From Dickeya lacustris (GTDB lineage Bacteria > Pseudomonadota > Gammaproteobacteria > Enterobacterales > Enterobacteriaceae), in contig NZ_CP114280.1 of the NCBI RefSeq assembly GCF_029635795.1, forward strand, positions 3,286,001 through 3,350,000: a stretch of 64,000 nt of DNA, written 5' to 3'. Every line of letters starts with the position of its first letter. Within the stretch, counting starts at the first letter, position 1. The notes beneath the pieces are model-generated. The model was given only the letters and a program-made list of their open reading frames with translations. It was not told the DNA's origin and ran no database searches. The position numbers and the translations under genes were made by a program. Of the stretch, positions 17,052 to 25,989 are shown piece by piece.

Positions 17052-17183
17052 AGCGTTGCTCTCCCGTGCTGGTGATATCAGTCTGGTTATCCCGGTAGAC
17101 AGTTACCCGGTAGACAGTTACCCGGTAGACAGTTAACCGTGACGGCAGCAGCGAGGGGGACTGCCGCCGCCACGGTGAACGGG
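17052..17183. other. Gap within the CIS operon
   Basis: The 132 bases between the large baseplate gene and the fibre-like gene are the longest gap in the otherwise tightly packed core of the operon. They contain the threefold 15-bp tandem repeat listed separately. No promoter or terminator is evident. Confidence 0.4.
17091..17135. repeat. 15-bp tandem repeat, three copies
   Basis: Three identical head-to-tail copies of CCCGGTAGACAGTTA lie in the only sizeable gap inside the CIS operon. They are read directly from the sequence. Confidence 0.95.
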
Positions 17184-20100
17184 CTACCCGACGGTGATGA
17201 AGCTTTCACCCAGCGTCAGGTCGCCAATGCCGGTTTTGCGCGCAGGCTGAGGCGTCAGTTCGCTACTGACCCGCAGGTCGTGCTGTTCCACCGGCAAGAT
17301 AATATTCCAGCGATAGCGTGGCGTTAGCCCGGTCAGAAGCGCGCTGTTTTCGGCGGGATTGCGGATCTGTGCGGCGGCGGGCTCGCTGGCGCTGTCAAAC
17401 AGCTGCCAGTGTGGTGGCGCAGTGTCTATCCCCGGCTGGCAACTTAGGGTAAACAGCGAAAAGCCGGTGACAAAACGGACATAACTGCGATGGGCGATAA
17501 ACGCCTCGATTTGGCGCAACGCTACCGTGTGGCCGAAGCCCCGGTTGACGCTCTCTTCGCGCCACGGGCACAGGTAATCGTTGATGTCCTGATTCAGGCG
17601 GCGCAGCATCAGCCCGGTATGCTGCCCCGCCTCGAACGTGACCGTGCAGCGTACCTGCACTTTTTCGTAGTGCGGCGCGCGCACGTCTATGGCGGCAAAC
17701 GGTGGCGACAGCGTCTGTAAATAACGCTGGATGTGCGCCAGCCGCGCCGCGCTGACCGGCAAAGGCTGGCAGGGCTGATGCTGGCAGGCGTGATGGCGCG
17801 GGTAGACCAACAGCAACAGCCGCCCCGGATGATGGCCCGGCACACCAAAGCGGGTGTGGGCAAAGCAGCGAACCTGCCCGATATCCGGGAAGTGTTGTAG
17901 CACCAGACGTTCATAATCCCACCCGGTCAGCGCGCGGCCTTTATGACGCAACTGTTCACTGACGCGAGCGCGAAAGGCGTCGGTAGACTCGCGTGCGGGC
18001 GTCGGGCGCAGCGGTAACATCTGCACCACATGCCCAAGCCCGGCCTGTGGCGATAGTACCCGCCAGTTGAGGGTGTCTTGCGCGCTGGGCGGTGTGTCAC
18101 CACGGTGCATAGCCCCTGCGGTGTCGCCGCCGGTGGCCGTCGGCGAATCCTCTGGCGTGGGCCACTGTCGCGTGGCGCGTACCACATGGGGCGTCACGTG
18201 CAGGCAGTTGGCGTAGTGACCGATACCCTCGTCGGTGCTAACCCGCAGCCAGTAATGGCCGTTGGGCATCAGTGTGTGACTATCGTTGATGTCGGCGGGG
18301 AGTTCGAGCGTGATAATGCCAGACACGGTAAACCCTTCGGTCGTATCGGCGATAACCTGAGACGCCGACATCGCCTGCCAGCGGTTATCCACCAGATAGT
18401 GCCAGTGGAATACCGGTGCCGGGCCGATATGCACACCGGCGGCGCGGTCATCAAGATGAAAAAACAGATTGAGCAGGCTGCCGGGCGCGCGGCCCTGAAG
18501 CGCGATAAACACATTGCCATCGTTATCATAGCGAGGAAAAAGCGTGCAGCCATGCCCGTTGGCGGAGTCATCGGGGTAACGCTGCGCATGGCCAAACGGG
18601 TGCAAATGCACAAGGTGGCTGTGCCGCGCACCGGCAGGCGCAGGCTCGCCGGGTTGCAGGCGCGAACGGGCGCGATAGCCGAGTGTCAGGCGCTGGATAG
18701 CGGGCGTATAGGGCGGATTGGGGGCGGGCAAGGGCTGACGGCGGCCCAGCCATCGACGGCGCAATGGGCTATTCATCAGCAAGGTGTCGCTGACGAGCGC
18801 GCTGTAGCGGCGGTGGCCGAAGGCGTGCCCGGGCGCACATAGCGTCAGGCGCAGCAGGCCGTTGCGCCGCGCCGAGTCAAACGAGGGTTCGTCGCTGCCG
18901 CAGGCGCTTTGCTCGGGCTTAAAATCATGCTGCACATCGGCGTGTATTTGTATGCCGGGGAGTAGCCGCTGGCTTGTGGCATCGCTGCCAAACAGCGCGA
19001 CCGGCTGGCCGACGTTTTTCCATTCGCCGTCGCGCAGCACCGAGAGCTGCGCGCGAAACGCCTGATTACGGTAGTCACCGGGATAGCGCTGATAGTGGCG
19101 GGCGAAGCCGTCGTTATCGCCCGGCAGGTTTGCCCAGTCGATAGCCAGCGTGAGCGCGTGCAACGGCTTTTGCGCCACTTCGTAGCTGGCAAGGGTGAGC
19201 GACGAAGGGCAGGTTGGCTGAGTGCCAAACGGGTAGAACGTCTTGCTGGCATCGGCCTGTCCGTCTGGCGTGTGTACCTCTATCGCGGTGACGCCATCGA
19301 CCTGCGTGTCGATAATCACGCTGCCCAGCACCCAGTCATGCAACAGTGAGTAGGGGAAAAAAGGCGTGTCCGGCTGCATGTCCAGCACGATTGCGGCGCA
19401 CGCGCCAGAGCCGATGTCGCCATGCCGTTGCGGGTCGCAGGGAATGACGGCGGCAAAACCCGGTGAGAGCGTAAAACTCAGGCGCAGCCCGTAAGGGCCG
19501 TCGTCGTCGGCAGATAACGGCTGCAAACGGTAGGTGTCCACCGTCTGCCAGCCGGTCTCGCTACTCAGGCGCACGCGTAGCAGGCCGTCGCACAGCCGGT
19601 GGAACCCGGCCTGCGCGCTGTAACCCAGCCATTCGGCCAGCACCGCCAGACTACTGGCCGGCAGATGAGGCTGACTGAGCGACAAAATCAACGCCCGGTC
19701 ATCGTGGTGCAGAAAGGGCGTGCGGCTTAACAACTGGCGGCTAAAGAGCTGGCCGATGAGTCGGCAGCAGTGTGTGGCGTCCTGCGCCTGAGACAACAAA
19801 CCGAGCAAGAAATATTTGTACAGTAGCGTGATGACCTCAGGCTCGCTGCGCTGGCGCAGGGCGAATCGCTGCATCGGCGTCAGTGCCGCGACCAGTTGCT
19901 TAATCGCCGCATCAGCCCCTGTTGCCGGTAACAGCGCGGGCATTGACTGAGCCAGTATCGCCAACGCGGTTTTCAGGCGGTGCGGCAACAGGTAGGGCGG
20001 CGCATCGCGCAACAGCGCGACCTGCTGCGCCAGCGCCGGGCGTTCGGCTTCGTGCAAATTCAGCGTCAGGCTGACCTGACGCCGCCCCTCGGGGAGATAG

Positions 20101-21323
20101 AGCACCGGGTCAAGAATCGCGATACCCGGTGAGCGGGGTTGCGCATGCTGATGCAGGCCGGGCGTTTCGCCAAACAGCGCCAGCAGCGTGCGGGTACGCG
20201 GGGTATCCGCCTGCCATGGCCACAGGCTATCGCTATGGATGGCGGTGACAAAACCTAACTCCCGCTCTGGCGACATCAGCGGGTCGCGCTTCAGTAGCAG
20301 CGAATAGACGGCGGTCACGCTGACGTCGCTGACCCAGAGCGGCCGCTCGCTGTGATAACGGATATCACGCTGTTGTGCATCCTGACCGGCGCTAAACGCG
20401 CTACCTGCCGCCAGCAACACCGGCTCGCTCTGGCGCGCCTCCAGCGACAGTTTGAGAAATACCGCATCTGTCGGGCCGGGCAGCGGCTGTTGTTGCAACA
20501 CATCGCGGTAGTAAAAATCGAGATGGCGTTCGGTAAAACGGTTGATGCGCGCCTGCGCACGCGCCAATTGACGCAAAAAACTGAGGTAGAGCGCCATTTG
20601 CGGCGCATGGCCGTCATGCGCGAGCGCGGCCTCGAATGCGCTGCGGCAGTCACGCTGCCACTGAATGATGGCGTTCAGCGCGCAGGAAAAGCAGCCTTGT
20701 AGCTGCTCATCCAGCACCGAGAGCGCGGGCAATTCGGCGGCGCTCAGTAGCGGGTAAGTGCTGGCATGAAAGTGCGGCGACTGATAGCGGATGCCCCATA
20801 GCGGGTCGAGCTGATGCAGCGCGGGGGGTGCCAGCAGCGACGGGTGGCCCGGCGAGAGCGCTTGCGCCAGCATCACCAGTAACTGAAAGGGCCGGGCGAG
20901 CGAAGCGCTGATTACCGTTTGCATCATCAGGCTCAGGCGATCCGCGCCTGGGCTGTGGCCGGGTGTCAGGGTACGGTAGCTGTTATCCAGCGTGAAATAG
21001 AGCTGCAACAGATAAGTGAGTAACGCCGGGAGCCCTTGCGAACGGGCGTGGCGAAAGCGGCTTTGTTCGCGCCGGGCATCCAATGACAGCAGCGTTGCCA
21101 TCGCGGTGATATCACTGTTATCAAACAGCGCGCGCCAGTTGCCAGCGGGCGTTGCGCTGCCGTCATCAAACGTGATGTTGGCGGCGATGTCTCGCGCCAG
21201 CACCAGCAGCGTCTCAAACGACAACTCATCGACCTGAAAATAGCCGTCGGTCAGCGCGGCGGGTAAGCGCTGGTGCTGTGCTGTGGCAGGCGGCGGTGGC
21301 GGCGGAGCCCAAGTATCGGTCAT
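17184..21323 (-). CDS. CIS baseplate J-like protein, very large (Afp11-like)
   Basis: A 1379-residue protein that starts with a Pro-rich tract (WAPPPPPP) and is far longer than typical Afp11/Pvc11 proteins (about 900 residues or more, from memory). The C-terminal third has baseplate J features: a segment beginning ESTDAFRARVSEQLRHKGRA, then LTGWDYERLVLQHFPDIGQV and KVQVRCTVTFEAG, matching wedge proteins of contractile tails. The N-terminal half is mostly helical. It is encoded between gp25 and the fibre-like gene, as expected for a baseplate wedge component. A fusion or insertion in the middle (strand-rich region, about residues 600-1000) may explain the length. The family is secure from the C-terminus and context; the roles of the extra parts are unknown. 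Confidence 0.75.
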   Translation of the reverse strand: MTDTWAPPPPPPATAQHQRLPAALTDGYFQVDELSFETLLVLARDIAANITFDDGSATPAGNWRALFDNSDITAMATLLSLDARREQSRFRHARSQGLPALLTYLLQLYFTLDNSYRTLTPGHSPGADRLSLMMQTVISASLARPFQLLVMLAQALSPGHPSLLAPPALHQLDPLWGIRYQSPHFHASTYPLLSAAELPALSVLDEQLQGCFSCALNAIIQWQRDCRSAFEAALAHDGHAPQMALYLSFLRQLARAQARINRFTERHLDFYYRDVLQQQPLPGPTDAVFLKLSLEARQSEPVLLAAGSAFSAGQDAQQRDIRYHSERPLWVSDVSVTAVYSLLLKRDPLMSPERELGFVTAIHSDSLWPWQADTPRTRTLLALFGETPGLHQHAQPRSPGIAILDPVLYLPEGRRQVSLTLNLHEAERPALAQQVALLRDAPPYLLPHRLKTALAILAQSMPALLPATGADAAIKQLVAALTPMQRFALRQRSEPEVITLLYKYFLLGLLSQAQDATHCCRLIGQLFSRQLLSRTPFLHHDDRALILSLSQPHLPASSLAVLAEWLGYSAQAGFHRLCDGLLRVRLSSETGWQTVDTYRLQPLSADDDGPYGLRLSFTLSPGFAAVIPCDPQRHGDIGSGACAAIVLDMQPDTPFFPYSLLHDWVLGSVIIDTQVDGVTAIEVHTPDGQADASKTFYPFGTQPTCPSSLTLASYEVAQKPLHALTLAIDWANLPGDNDGFARHYQRYPGDYRNQAFRAQLSVLRDGEWKNVGQPVALFGSDATSQRLLPGIQIHADVQHDFKPEQSACGSDEPSFDSARRNGLLRLTLCAPGHAFGHRRYSALVSDTLLMNSPLRRRWLGRRQPLPAPNPPYTPAIQRLTLGYRARSRLQPGEPAPAGARHSHLVHLHPFGHAQRYPDDSANGHGCTLFPRYDNDGNVFIALQGRAPGSLLNLFFHLDDRAAGVHIGPAPVFHWHYLVDNRWQAMSASQVIADTTEGFTVSGIITLELPADINDSHTLMPNGHYWLRVSTDEGIGHYANCLHVTPHVVRATRQWPTPEDSPTATGGDTAGAMHRGDTPPSAQDTLNWRVLSPQAGLGHVVQMLPLRPTPARESTDAFRARVSEQLRHKGRALTGWDYERLVLQHFPDIGQVRCFAHTRFGVPGHHPGRLLLLVYPRHHACQHQPCQPLPVSAARLAHIQRYLQTLSPPFAAIDVRAPHYEKVQVRCTVTFEAGQHTGLMLRRLNQDINDYLCPWREESVNRGFGHTVALRQIEAFIAHRSYVRFVTGFSLFTLSCQPGIDTAPPHWQLFDSASEPAAAQIRNPAENSALLTGLTPRYRWNIILPVEQHDLRVSSELTPQPARKTGIGDLTLGESFITVG

Positions 21324-21406
21324 CGGGGCAGTACCTTGTGGTGGTGTGTTGGGTTAAGCCGATAGCGCAGGCATACGGCGTTGCTGCGCACCGGCGGCGT
21401 CAGTTA

Positions 21407-21823
21407 TCAGGCGCTGACTAACGTGCCTTCCCGTAGATAGAACGGGTACACCATGTTGCTGCGGGTGTTGGTGGCAATCAGCGTGTAGTCGAGGTGGATA
21501 AGCAATGTGCCGTCGGCGGCGCGGCTGTCATCAAGCGTGACGGACTCAAGGCGAATGCGCGGCTCAAAAAACAGCACCGCCTGTTCAATGCTGGTTTTCA
21601 TCTCGGTCAGGGTCGAGAGAGTGAGCGTGTCAAACACCCGGCCCTGTAGATCGCAGCCGTAATCCGGTGCGATCAGGCGCTCGCCGGGGCGGGTGGCAAG
21701 CAGCAGGCATAAACTTTGGCGCACATCTTCATCGCCGCTGACCATGCCAATGTGCAGCGTGTACGGGTCAAACTGCGGCGGAAACCCCCAGCCGGTGCCG
21801 AGGAAAGCATTGTCGTTGGTCAT
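21407..21823 (-). CDS. CIS baseplate wedge protein, gp25/lysozyme-like family (Afp9-like)
   Basis: A 138-residue protein with the gp25-like domain: LGTGWGFPPQF near the N-terminus, then SGDEDVRQSLCLLLATRPGERLIAPDYGCDL, which matches the conserved core (xLLxTxPGERxxxPxxG) of phage and CIS gp25 proteins. It initiates sheath assembly on the baseplate in relatives. The ATG directly follows the TGA of the PAAR gene (GGATGAATG), indicating coupled translation. Confidence 0.9.
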   Translation of the reverse strand: MTNDNAFLGTGWGFPPQFDPYTLHIGMVSGDEDVRQSLCLLLATRPGERLIAPDYGCDLQGRVFDTLTLSTLTEMKTSIEQAVLFFEPRIRLESVTLDDSRAADGTLLIHLDYTLIATNTRSNMVYPFYLREGTLVSA

Positions 21824-22123
21824 TCATCCTCCGATTAACACGGTAAACAGCCCAAGGGCGATGCTGCCGCCGTGGGCAGTGTTATCGCCAAGGCGCGCGG
21901 CCGGTTTGCCGCCAATCAGCACCGTGGCCGATCCTTTGATGATCACATCCGGCGGCCCGACGCACAGGCAGTTGTCGCCGAGCACCGCCGCCGGTAGCTG
22001 GCCTATCAGCACCGTGGGCACGCCGGGGCCAAGCACCGGGCCGCCAACGTGGGGGATCGGCGGTAATCCGGGTGTCACCATCGGGCAGGTGTGTAAATCG
22101 GTCAGTCGGGCTGCGGGCGGCAT
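21824..22123 (-). CDS. PAAR-repeat spike tip protein (Afp10-like)
   Basis: A 99-residue protein made of repeated Gly/Pro/Ala motifs (PAARLTDLHTCP, VGPPDVIIKGSATVLIGGKPAARLGD, HGGSI) typical of PAAR proteins, which form the metal-stabilised cone at the tip of VgrG-like spikes. It is encoded directly after the VgrG-like gene and immediately before gp25. No toxin extension is fused to it, so it is a simple tip. Confidence 0.93.
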   Translation of the reverse strand: MPPAARLTDLHTCPMVTPGLPPIPHVGGPVLGPGVPTVLIGQLPAAVLGDNCLCVGPPDVIIKGSATVLIGGKPAARLGDNTAHGGSIALGLFTVLIGG

Positions 22124-22163
22124 GGTCGTCTCTCGTGTGGTGTGACGCGTATCGTCGCGGGCG

Positions 22164-23954
22164 TCAGTTGATCATCACGATGCCGCCTTTGACCACCGTC
22201 TGGCCGGAGGCGGTCAGTTCGGCGGTGGCCGAGCCTTTGGCGCTAAACGCGGTTTTTGCCGACAGGCTGACATTCATGCCCTGTGCGCTCAGGTCGCCTT
22301 TGGCGCTGATATCCACCGTGCGCGCGGCGTTGAGCGTGATTTGCCCTTTGGCGTTGAGCGTGATGTCTTTCGGGCTCTCCAGCGTGATGCCGCTGTCATT
22401 GAGCGTGACGCGGTTGCCGTGCTGGTCTTGCAGCGCGACGGTTTTATCTTTGTCACTGAGCCGCCACTGATTGCCGCCGGGGGTGAGCAGGGTGACGCTT
22501 TTTTCTTTGTCATCAAATTGCAGGCTTAACTGGCTGCGGGTGAGCAGGGTTTTCAGGCGGTTTTCGCCCTCAAGCGCCAGCGGCGGCGGGTTTTTACTGC
22601 TATAGAGACTGCCGAGCACCACCGGGTCTGACGGGTTGTTGTTGAAATAACCGAGCACCACTTCATCGCCGATTTCCGGCACAAACTGCGCGCCGATGCC
22701 GTTTGAGGCGTAATAACTGGCGAGACGCGCCCAGATGCCATCATGCTCGGCCTGCATCACCGGCACGCTCACCTGAATGCGGTGCTGTTTTGCCGGGTCG
22801 CCGTCGAGCTGTTTGACGATGCCTATCTGCAAGCCTTCCACCGCCGGTAGCAGGCCGCTTGCTGGCGGTGCCGCCAGGTCGCGGTGTTCAGCCGACCACA
22901 GCGCGGGCATACCGAAGCTGAGGTGCGTCAACCACTGGCCCTGGCTTATCTGGTGGCGAATGCCGCTGACATACAGATTGCCGTTAAAACGCGCGCCGAC
23001 GCCGGTCAGCGCCACCAGCGTGTTCAGGCGCGCCCGCGCCGTGCCCTGGCAGGTTAACGTGCCGCACAGCCGTGACAGCGCGGATTTCACCTGTTGCCCG
23101 CGCGCCCAGTGTTGCAGCGCCCCGGCACTCAGCGGCGTGGCGCTTTGCAGGCGCACACCTTCCAGCCCTAGCGCTCCGGCGAGCTTATCCGCGCTGAGGT
23201 TGCCCTGCTGACTGACGGATAGCGCGGCTGCCTGCTGCGAGAGAGGCTGCTGGCTGGCCGGGTCCCAGCCGACGCTGGTGACGGCGCGAAACTGGTAGCG
23301 GGCGTCGATATCGGCATGCAGCGCGATAATATCCTCGCCGTAGGTGAGCGTGAGTTGCGCTGAACCGTCCAGACAGGGCGGTGCGATGGTTATCTTATTG
23401 TCTTCATTACAGATAACCATTGCGTTGGCTTCGGCGCGCGCGAGCAGAAAATCCCAGTCGGTGCAGTGAAATTGCACCAGCTCGCCGTGCTGCCCGGATG
23501 TGCGTGCAATGGCGGCGCTGACGCCCGCGCAGCGGCCAATAAGCTGTTGCCAGATATCGCTGTCGCTCTGTTGCAGGTAGTTGTCGTTGCGCCGCGCCAG
23601 CGTCATGCCAATGGCGCTGTCACGGCAGTCGATAACCAGTTGCGGCTGGTTGCCCTCGTCAATACGAATACCGTGGCGCACAATCACGCCGCTGAAAATG
23701 CACTGCTCCTGACTGGCATAACCGGCGTACAGGCTCAGGGTGTTGCCGGGTAAAAACAGGCTGTCATCACTGAGCGGCAGGCGGTTTTGCGGCATGTCGC
23801 CATCGGCTATCACGATGCGGGCACGCGCAATACGGTTGACGTGTTTTTCCACGTCAATGGCGATAATCGGGATGTCGCTGCCGAGCGAGCGCCCGTTGCT
23901 GTGCAGCGTACACGTCACCACGCCGTCACTGTTTTTTGCCGGTGAATCCGCCAT
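22164..23954 (-). CDS. VgrG-like spike protein (Afp8-like)
   Basis: A 596-residue spike. The first half resembles the gp27-like hub (for example HWARGQQVKSALSRL), the middle has the OB-fold region (GIVKQLDGDPAKQHRIQVSVP and PEIGDEVVLGYFNNNPSDPVVLGSLY), and the C-terminal 120 residues are a beta-helical needle of repeated short strands (ITLESPKDITLNAKGQITLN and following). It ends in a short strand, ready to take the PAAR tip encoded next. No C-terminal effector domain is present. The ATG has a GGAG seven bases upstream. It is a standard CIS spike component. Confidence 0.92.
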   Translation of the reverse strand: MADSPAKNSDGVVTCTLHSNGRSLGSDIPIIAIDVEKHVNRIARARIVIADGDMPQNRLPLSDDSLFLPGNTLSLYAGYASQEQCIFSGVIVRHGIRIDEGNQPQLVIDCRDSAIGMTLARRNDNYLQQSDSDIWQQLIGRCAGVSAAIARTSGQHGELVQFHCTDWDFLLARAEANAMVICNEDNKITIAPPCLDGSAQLTLTYGEDIIALHADIDARYQFRAVTSVGWDPASQQPLSQQAAALSVSQQGNLSADKLAGALGLEGVRLQSATPLSAGALQHWARGQQVKSALSRLCGTLTCQGTARARLNTLVALTGVGARFNGNLYVSGIRHQISQGQWLTHLSFGMPALWSAEHRDLAAPPASGLLPAVEGLQIGIVKQLDGDPAKQHRIQVSVPVMQAEHDGIWARLASYYASNGIGAQFVPEIGDEVVLGYFNNNPSDPVVLGSLYSSKNPPPLALEGENRLKTLLTRSQLSLQFDDKEKSVTLLTPGGNQWRLSDKDKTVALQDQHGNRVTLNDSGITLESPKDITLNAKGQITLNAARTVDISAKGDLSAQGMNVSLSAKTAFSAKGSATAELTASGQTVVKGGIVMIN

Positions 23955-23989
23955 TGCGGTCTCCTTTGGTCATGGTGATATCCGCCCGG

Positions 23990-24634
23990 TTACGCCAGCG
24001 GCGGAAAATAGAGCCGGGTGCCGGGGGTGAGGTGGCACAGCGTATTGAGGTCGTTATGGCGGGCGACCGCCGGGCAGTAGGCGATATCCTGATAAATTTG
24101 CTGACAAAGCCTGGGTAGGGTGTCGCCTTGCTGCACCACCACGCAGTGGGTGAGATCCGGTGAGGAGCGGTTAGCGCGTAACCCTTGCTCGCGGCTGTCG
24201 AGGTAGTTGTGAAATCGCAGGCTGACCGTGGCGCGCAGCGGCGCACCGGCGGCATCAAACAGCGAGTAGTGAATGGTCAGCCGGGTCAACCGCCCTTTAA
24301 ACGACAGCGAGCCCCAGCTCAGGACAACCACGCTCGGTTCGTGTTTGTCGCCGACATAGCGGTATACCACCTCCTTTAGCCGGGTAATCTGGCTTGCCAC
24401 ATCGCTTTTTTGCGCCGACTCCACCACGCCGGTGCCGTCGATGATGATGTCAAAACTGAGGCTTTCGCTCTGGTAGCTGGCAAAGCCCAAACGCGGTGCC
24501 AGGCTACCCGGTGGGCGGCTGCCGCGAGCCTGATTGCTGTAGTCAATGCCGTGGCTGTGGTGCAGCGTGGCCGGGTTTAGCATGACATTAAACTGCTGTT
24601 TTTTATCCAGCGTGCGGATGTTCAGTTTTTGCAT
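23990..24634 (-). CDS. CIS hub/connector protein with C-terminal LysM-like domain (Afp7-like)
   Basis: A 214-residue protein. Residues about 1-150 resemble the N-terminal region of Afp7/Pvc7 and phage gp53-like tube-baseplate connectors. Residues about 165-214 have LysM features (HCVVVQQGDTLPRLCQQIY, then a Pro-Gly-x-RLYFPP ending). In the family it links the inner tube to the spike. It is encoded directly upstream of the VgrG-like spike gene. Confidence 0.85.
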   Translation of the reverse strand: MQKLNIRTLDKKQQFNVMLNPATLHHSHGIDYSNQARGSRPPGSLAPRLGFASYQSESLSFDIIIDGTGVVESAQKSDVASQITRLKEVVYRYVGDKHEPSVVVLSWGSLSFKGRLTRLTIHYSLFDAAGAPLRATVSLRFHNYLDSREQGLRANRSSPDLTHCVVVQQGDTLPRLCQQIYQDIAYCPAVARHNDLNTLCHLTPGTRLYFPPLA

Positions 24635-24682
24635 GGCAGGCCTCTGTTAACGGGGGCTTCGGCATGGGCAGCATCGCGGCGA

Positions 24683-24865
24683 CTAGCGCTCGCGCGGCTC
24701 TGCCTGCGGTTGATGAATCGCCTCGTCTGACGGTGGCGCAGCCGGGTCGTCCTGGCCGGTGGCCGCAGGCGGGGTGTGCGCGGCGTCATCGGTTGCCTGT
24801 GTCGGCGCATCGCCACAATGGGTGACGTTGGCGTAAATGGTTAATTGCCGTATTTCGATGGTCAT
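24683..24865 (-). CDS. Small CIS protein (DUF5908-like, Afp6 position)
   Basis: A 60-residue protein beginning MTIEIRQLTIYANV, similar to the MPIEIREL-type start of DUF5908 proteins found in eCIS loci between tube and hub genes. The C-terminal 40 residues are Pro/Ala/Glu-rich and look disordered. A GGAG sits nine bases before the ATG. Function is unknown even in the family. Confidence 0.7.
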   Translation of the reverse strand: MTIEIRQLTIYANVTHCGDAPTQATDDAAHTPPAATGQDDPAAPPSDEAIHQPQAEPRER

Positions 24866-24923
24866 GTCGGGCTCCAGATGTCAAAGGGTGAGAAACCGAA
24901 TTCGGTGATGACAGCTAAACGCG

Positions 24924-25382
24924 CTACTGCTTGCGTTTGCTGCGGCTAAAGCACAGCACAATCTCTTCGACCGCCACCTCGTTGCGGCTGGCGTGAAAGC
25001 GCCCCACCTGCCAGCTAATCGGGTAGGCGTTGTAAAACAGCCAGGTACGCAGCGGGTCGCCTTGCTCATTGAGCAGGCTGACGCTCAGGTCTTTGGTGAC
25101 AATCGCCTGATTAAGCTGCCCTTCCAGGCAGCTTTTGCACCAGCGCACCAACAGCGAGTTGGCCGCCGTCAGCCCCCGGCGCAGGCGTAGCGGTTGCTGG
25201 CGAATACCGACCGGCAGGTGATAGACACTGTTGCCGCCGCCCTCGATAAACGGCTGGGTTTCGAGGTGGGTTTCAATGCCGCTAATCTCTTCAAAGGCCT
25301 GATCGTCACTGCCGTTATCAATACTGACCCGGAAGTAAAACGCCGCGAGCGGCCACTCCGGTTGCGCGCTGGTTTTTTGCAT
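24924..25382 (-). CDS. Second tail-tube protein (gp19-type, Afp5-like)
   Basis: A 152-residue protein of the T4 gp19 tube family: AAFYFRVSIDNG at the start, EISGIETHLETQPFIEGG, LLRTWLFYNAYPISWQVGRF-like strand region and NEVAVEEIVLCF near the end. In Afp/PVC particles a second tube protein forms the first ring on the hub and begins the tube. It is encoded between the main tube protein and the DUF5908-like gene, matching that role. It is clearly diverged from the neighbouring tube protein. Confidence 0.85.
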   Translation of the reverse strand: MQKTSAQPEWPLAAFYFRVSIDNGSDDQAFEEISGIETHLETQPFIEGGGNSVYHLPVGIRQQPLRLRRGLTAANSLLVRWCKSCLEGQLNQAIVTKDLSVSLLNEQGDPLRTWLFYNAYPISWQVGRFHASRNEVAVEEIVLCFSRSKRKQ

Positions 25383-25468
25383 CGGTCTATCCGCCTGTTT
25401 GCCGTTATCCTGTCAAAAGCGTGCTGATACAGCTGGCCCGTTGTCGCACCGGCCAGCGGGGTAACGCC

Positions 25469-25939
25469 TTAGACAGAAACCTGTAACCCTTCATGCGCCA
25501 GTTCGATGGTTTCTATCGCCACTTCGTTGCCGTCCGATTTCAAATCAGTGCCGCTGACCCTAGTCGGCCAGGCGTTCTTGAGTTTCCAGGTCATCGCCGG
25601 GCTGCCGCTCTCATCGAGCAAATTGATGGTGACGGCGGTACGGGCAATGGTGTTCATCTTGATTTTGGCAAACCAGTCATAGAAGTGATTGTCTTTGACG
25701 AAGATGCCTTTTTTGAGCGTGACATTGCCTGACTTGATGATGCCCGGCATTTTGATGGTGGAAAAAACCGGGCTGTTACCGGCGCGGTATTCGATAATCT
25801 GCGCTTCGATATCCAGGCCGGTGATTTCCTGAAACGACGCCACCATACCGGCGCCTGCGCCACCATCCCATTTCACTTCGAAGTGAAATTTGGGCATCGG
25901 CCATACGGTGCCGGACTGCGCTGAACCGTCATCTGCCAT
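25469..25939 (-). CDS. Main tail-tube protein (gp19-type, Afp1-like)
   Basis: A 156-residue protein of the gp19/Hcp-like tube family. Visible motifs are KFHFEVKWDGG, FQEITGLDIEAQIIEYRAGNS, GNVTLKKGIFVKDNHFYDWF and NEVAIETIELAHEGL. Each is characteristic of eCIS and phage tube proteins. It should stack into the inner tube inside the sheath. A GGAG lies eight bases before the ATG. It is encoded directly after the sheath gene. Confidence 0.93.
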   Translation of the reverse strand: MADDGSAQSGTVWPMPKFHFEVKWDGGAGAGMVASFQEITGLDIEAQIIEYRAGNSPVFSTIKMPGIIKSGNVTLKKGIFVKDNHFYDWFAKIKMNTIARTAVTINLLDESGSPAMTWKLKNAWPTRVSGTDLKSDGNEVAIETIELAHEGLQVSV

Positions 25940-25989
25940 GAGTGTTCTCCTTGATGGGGGAAATAAAACGTAAAATCATCCACACAGAC

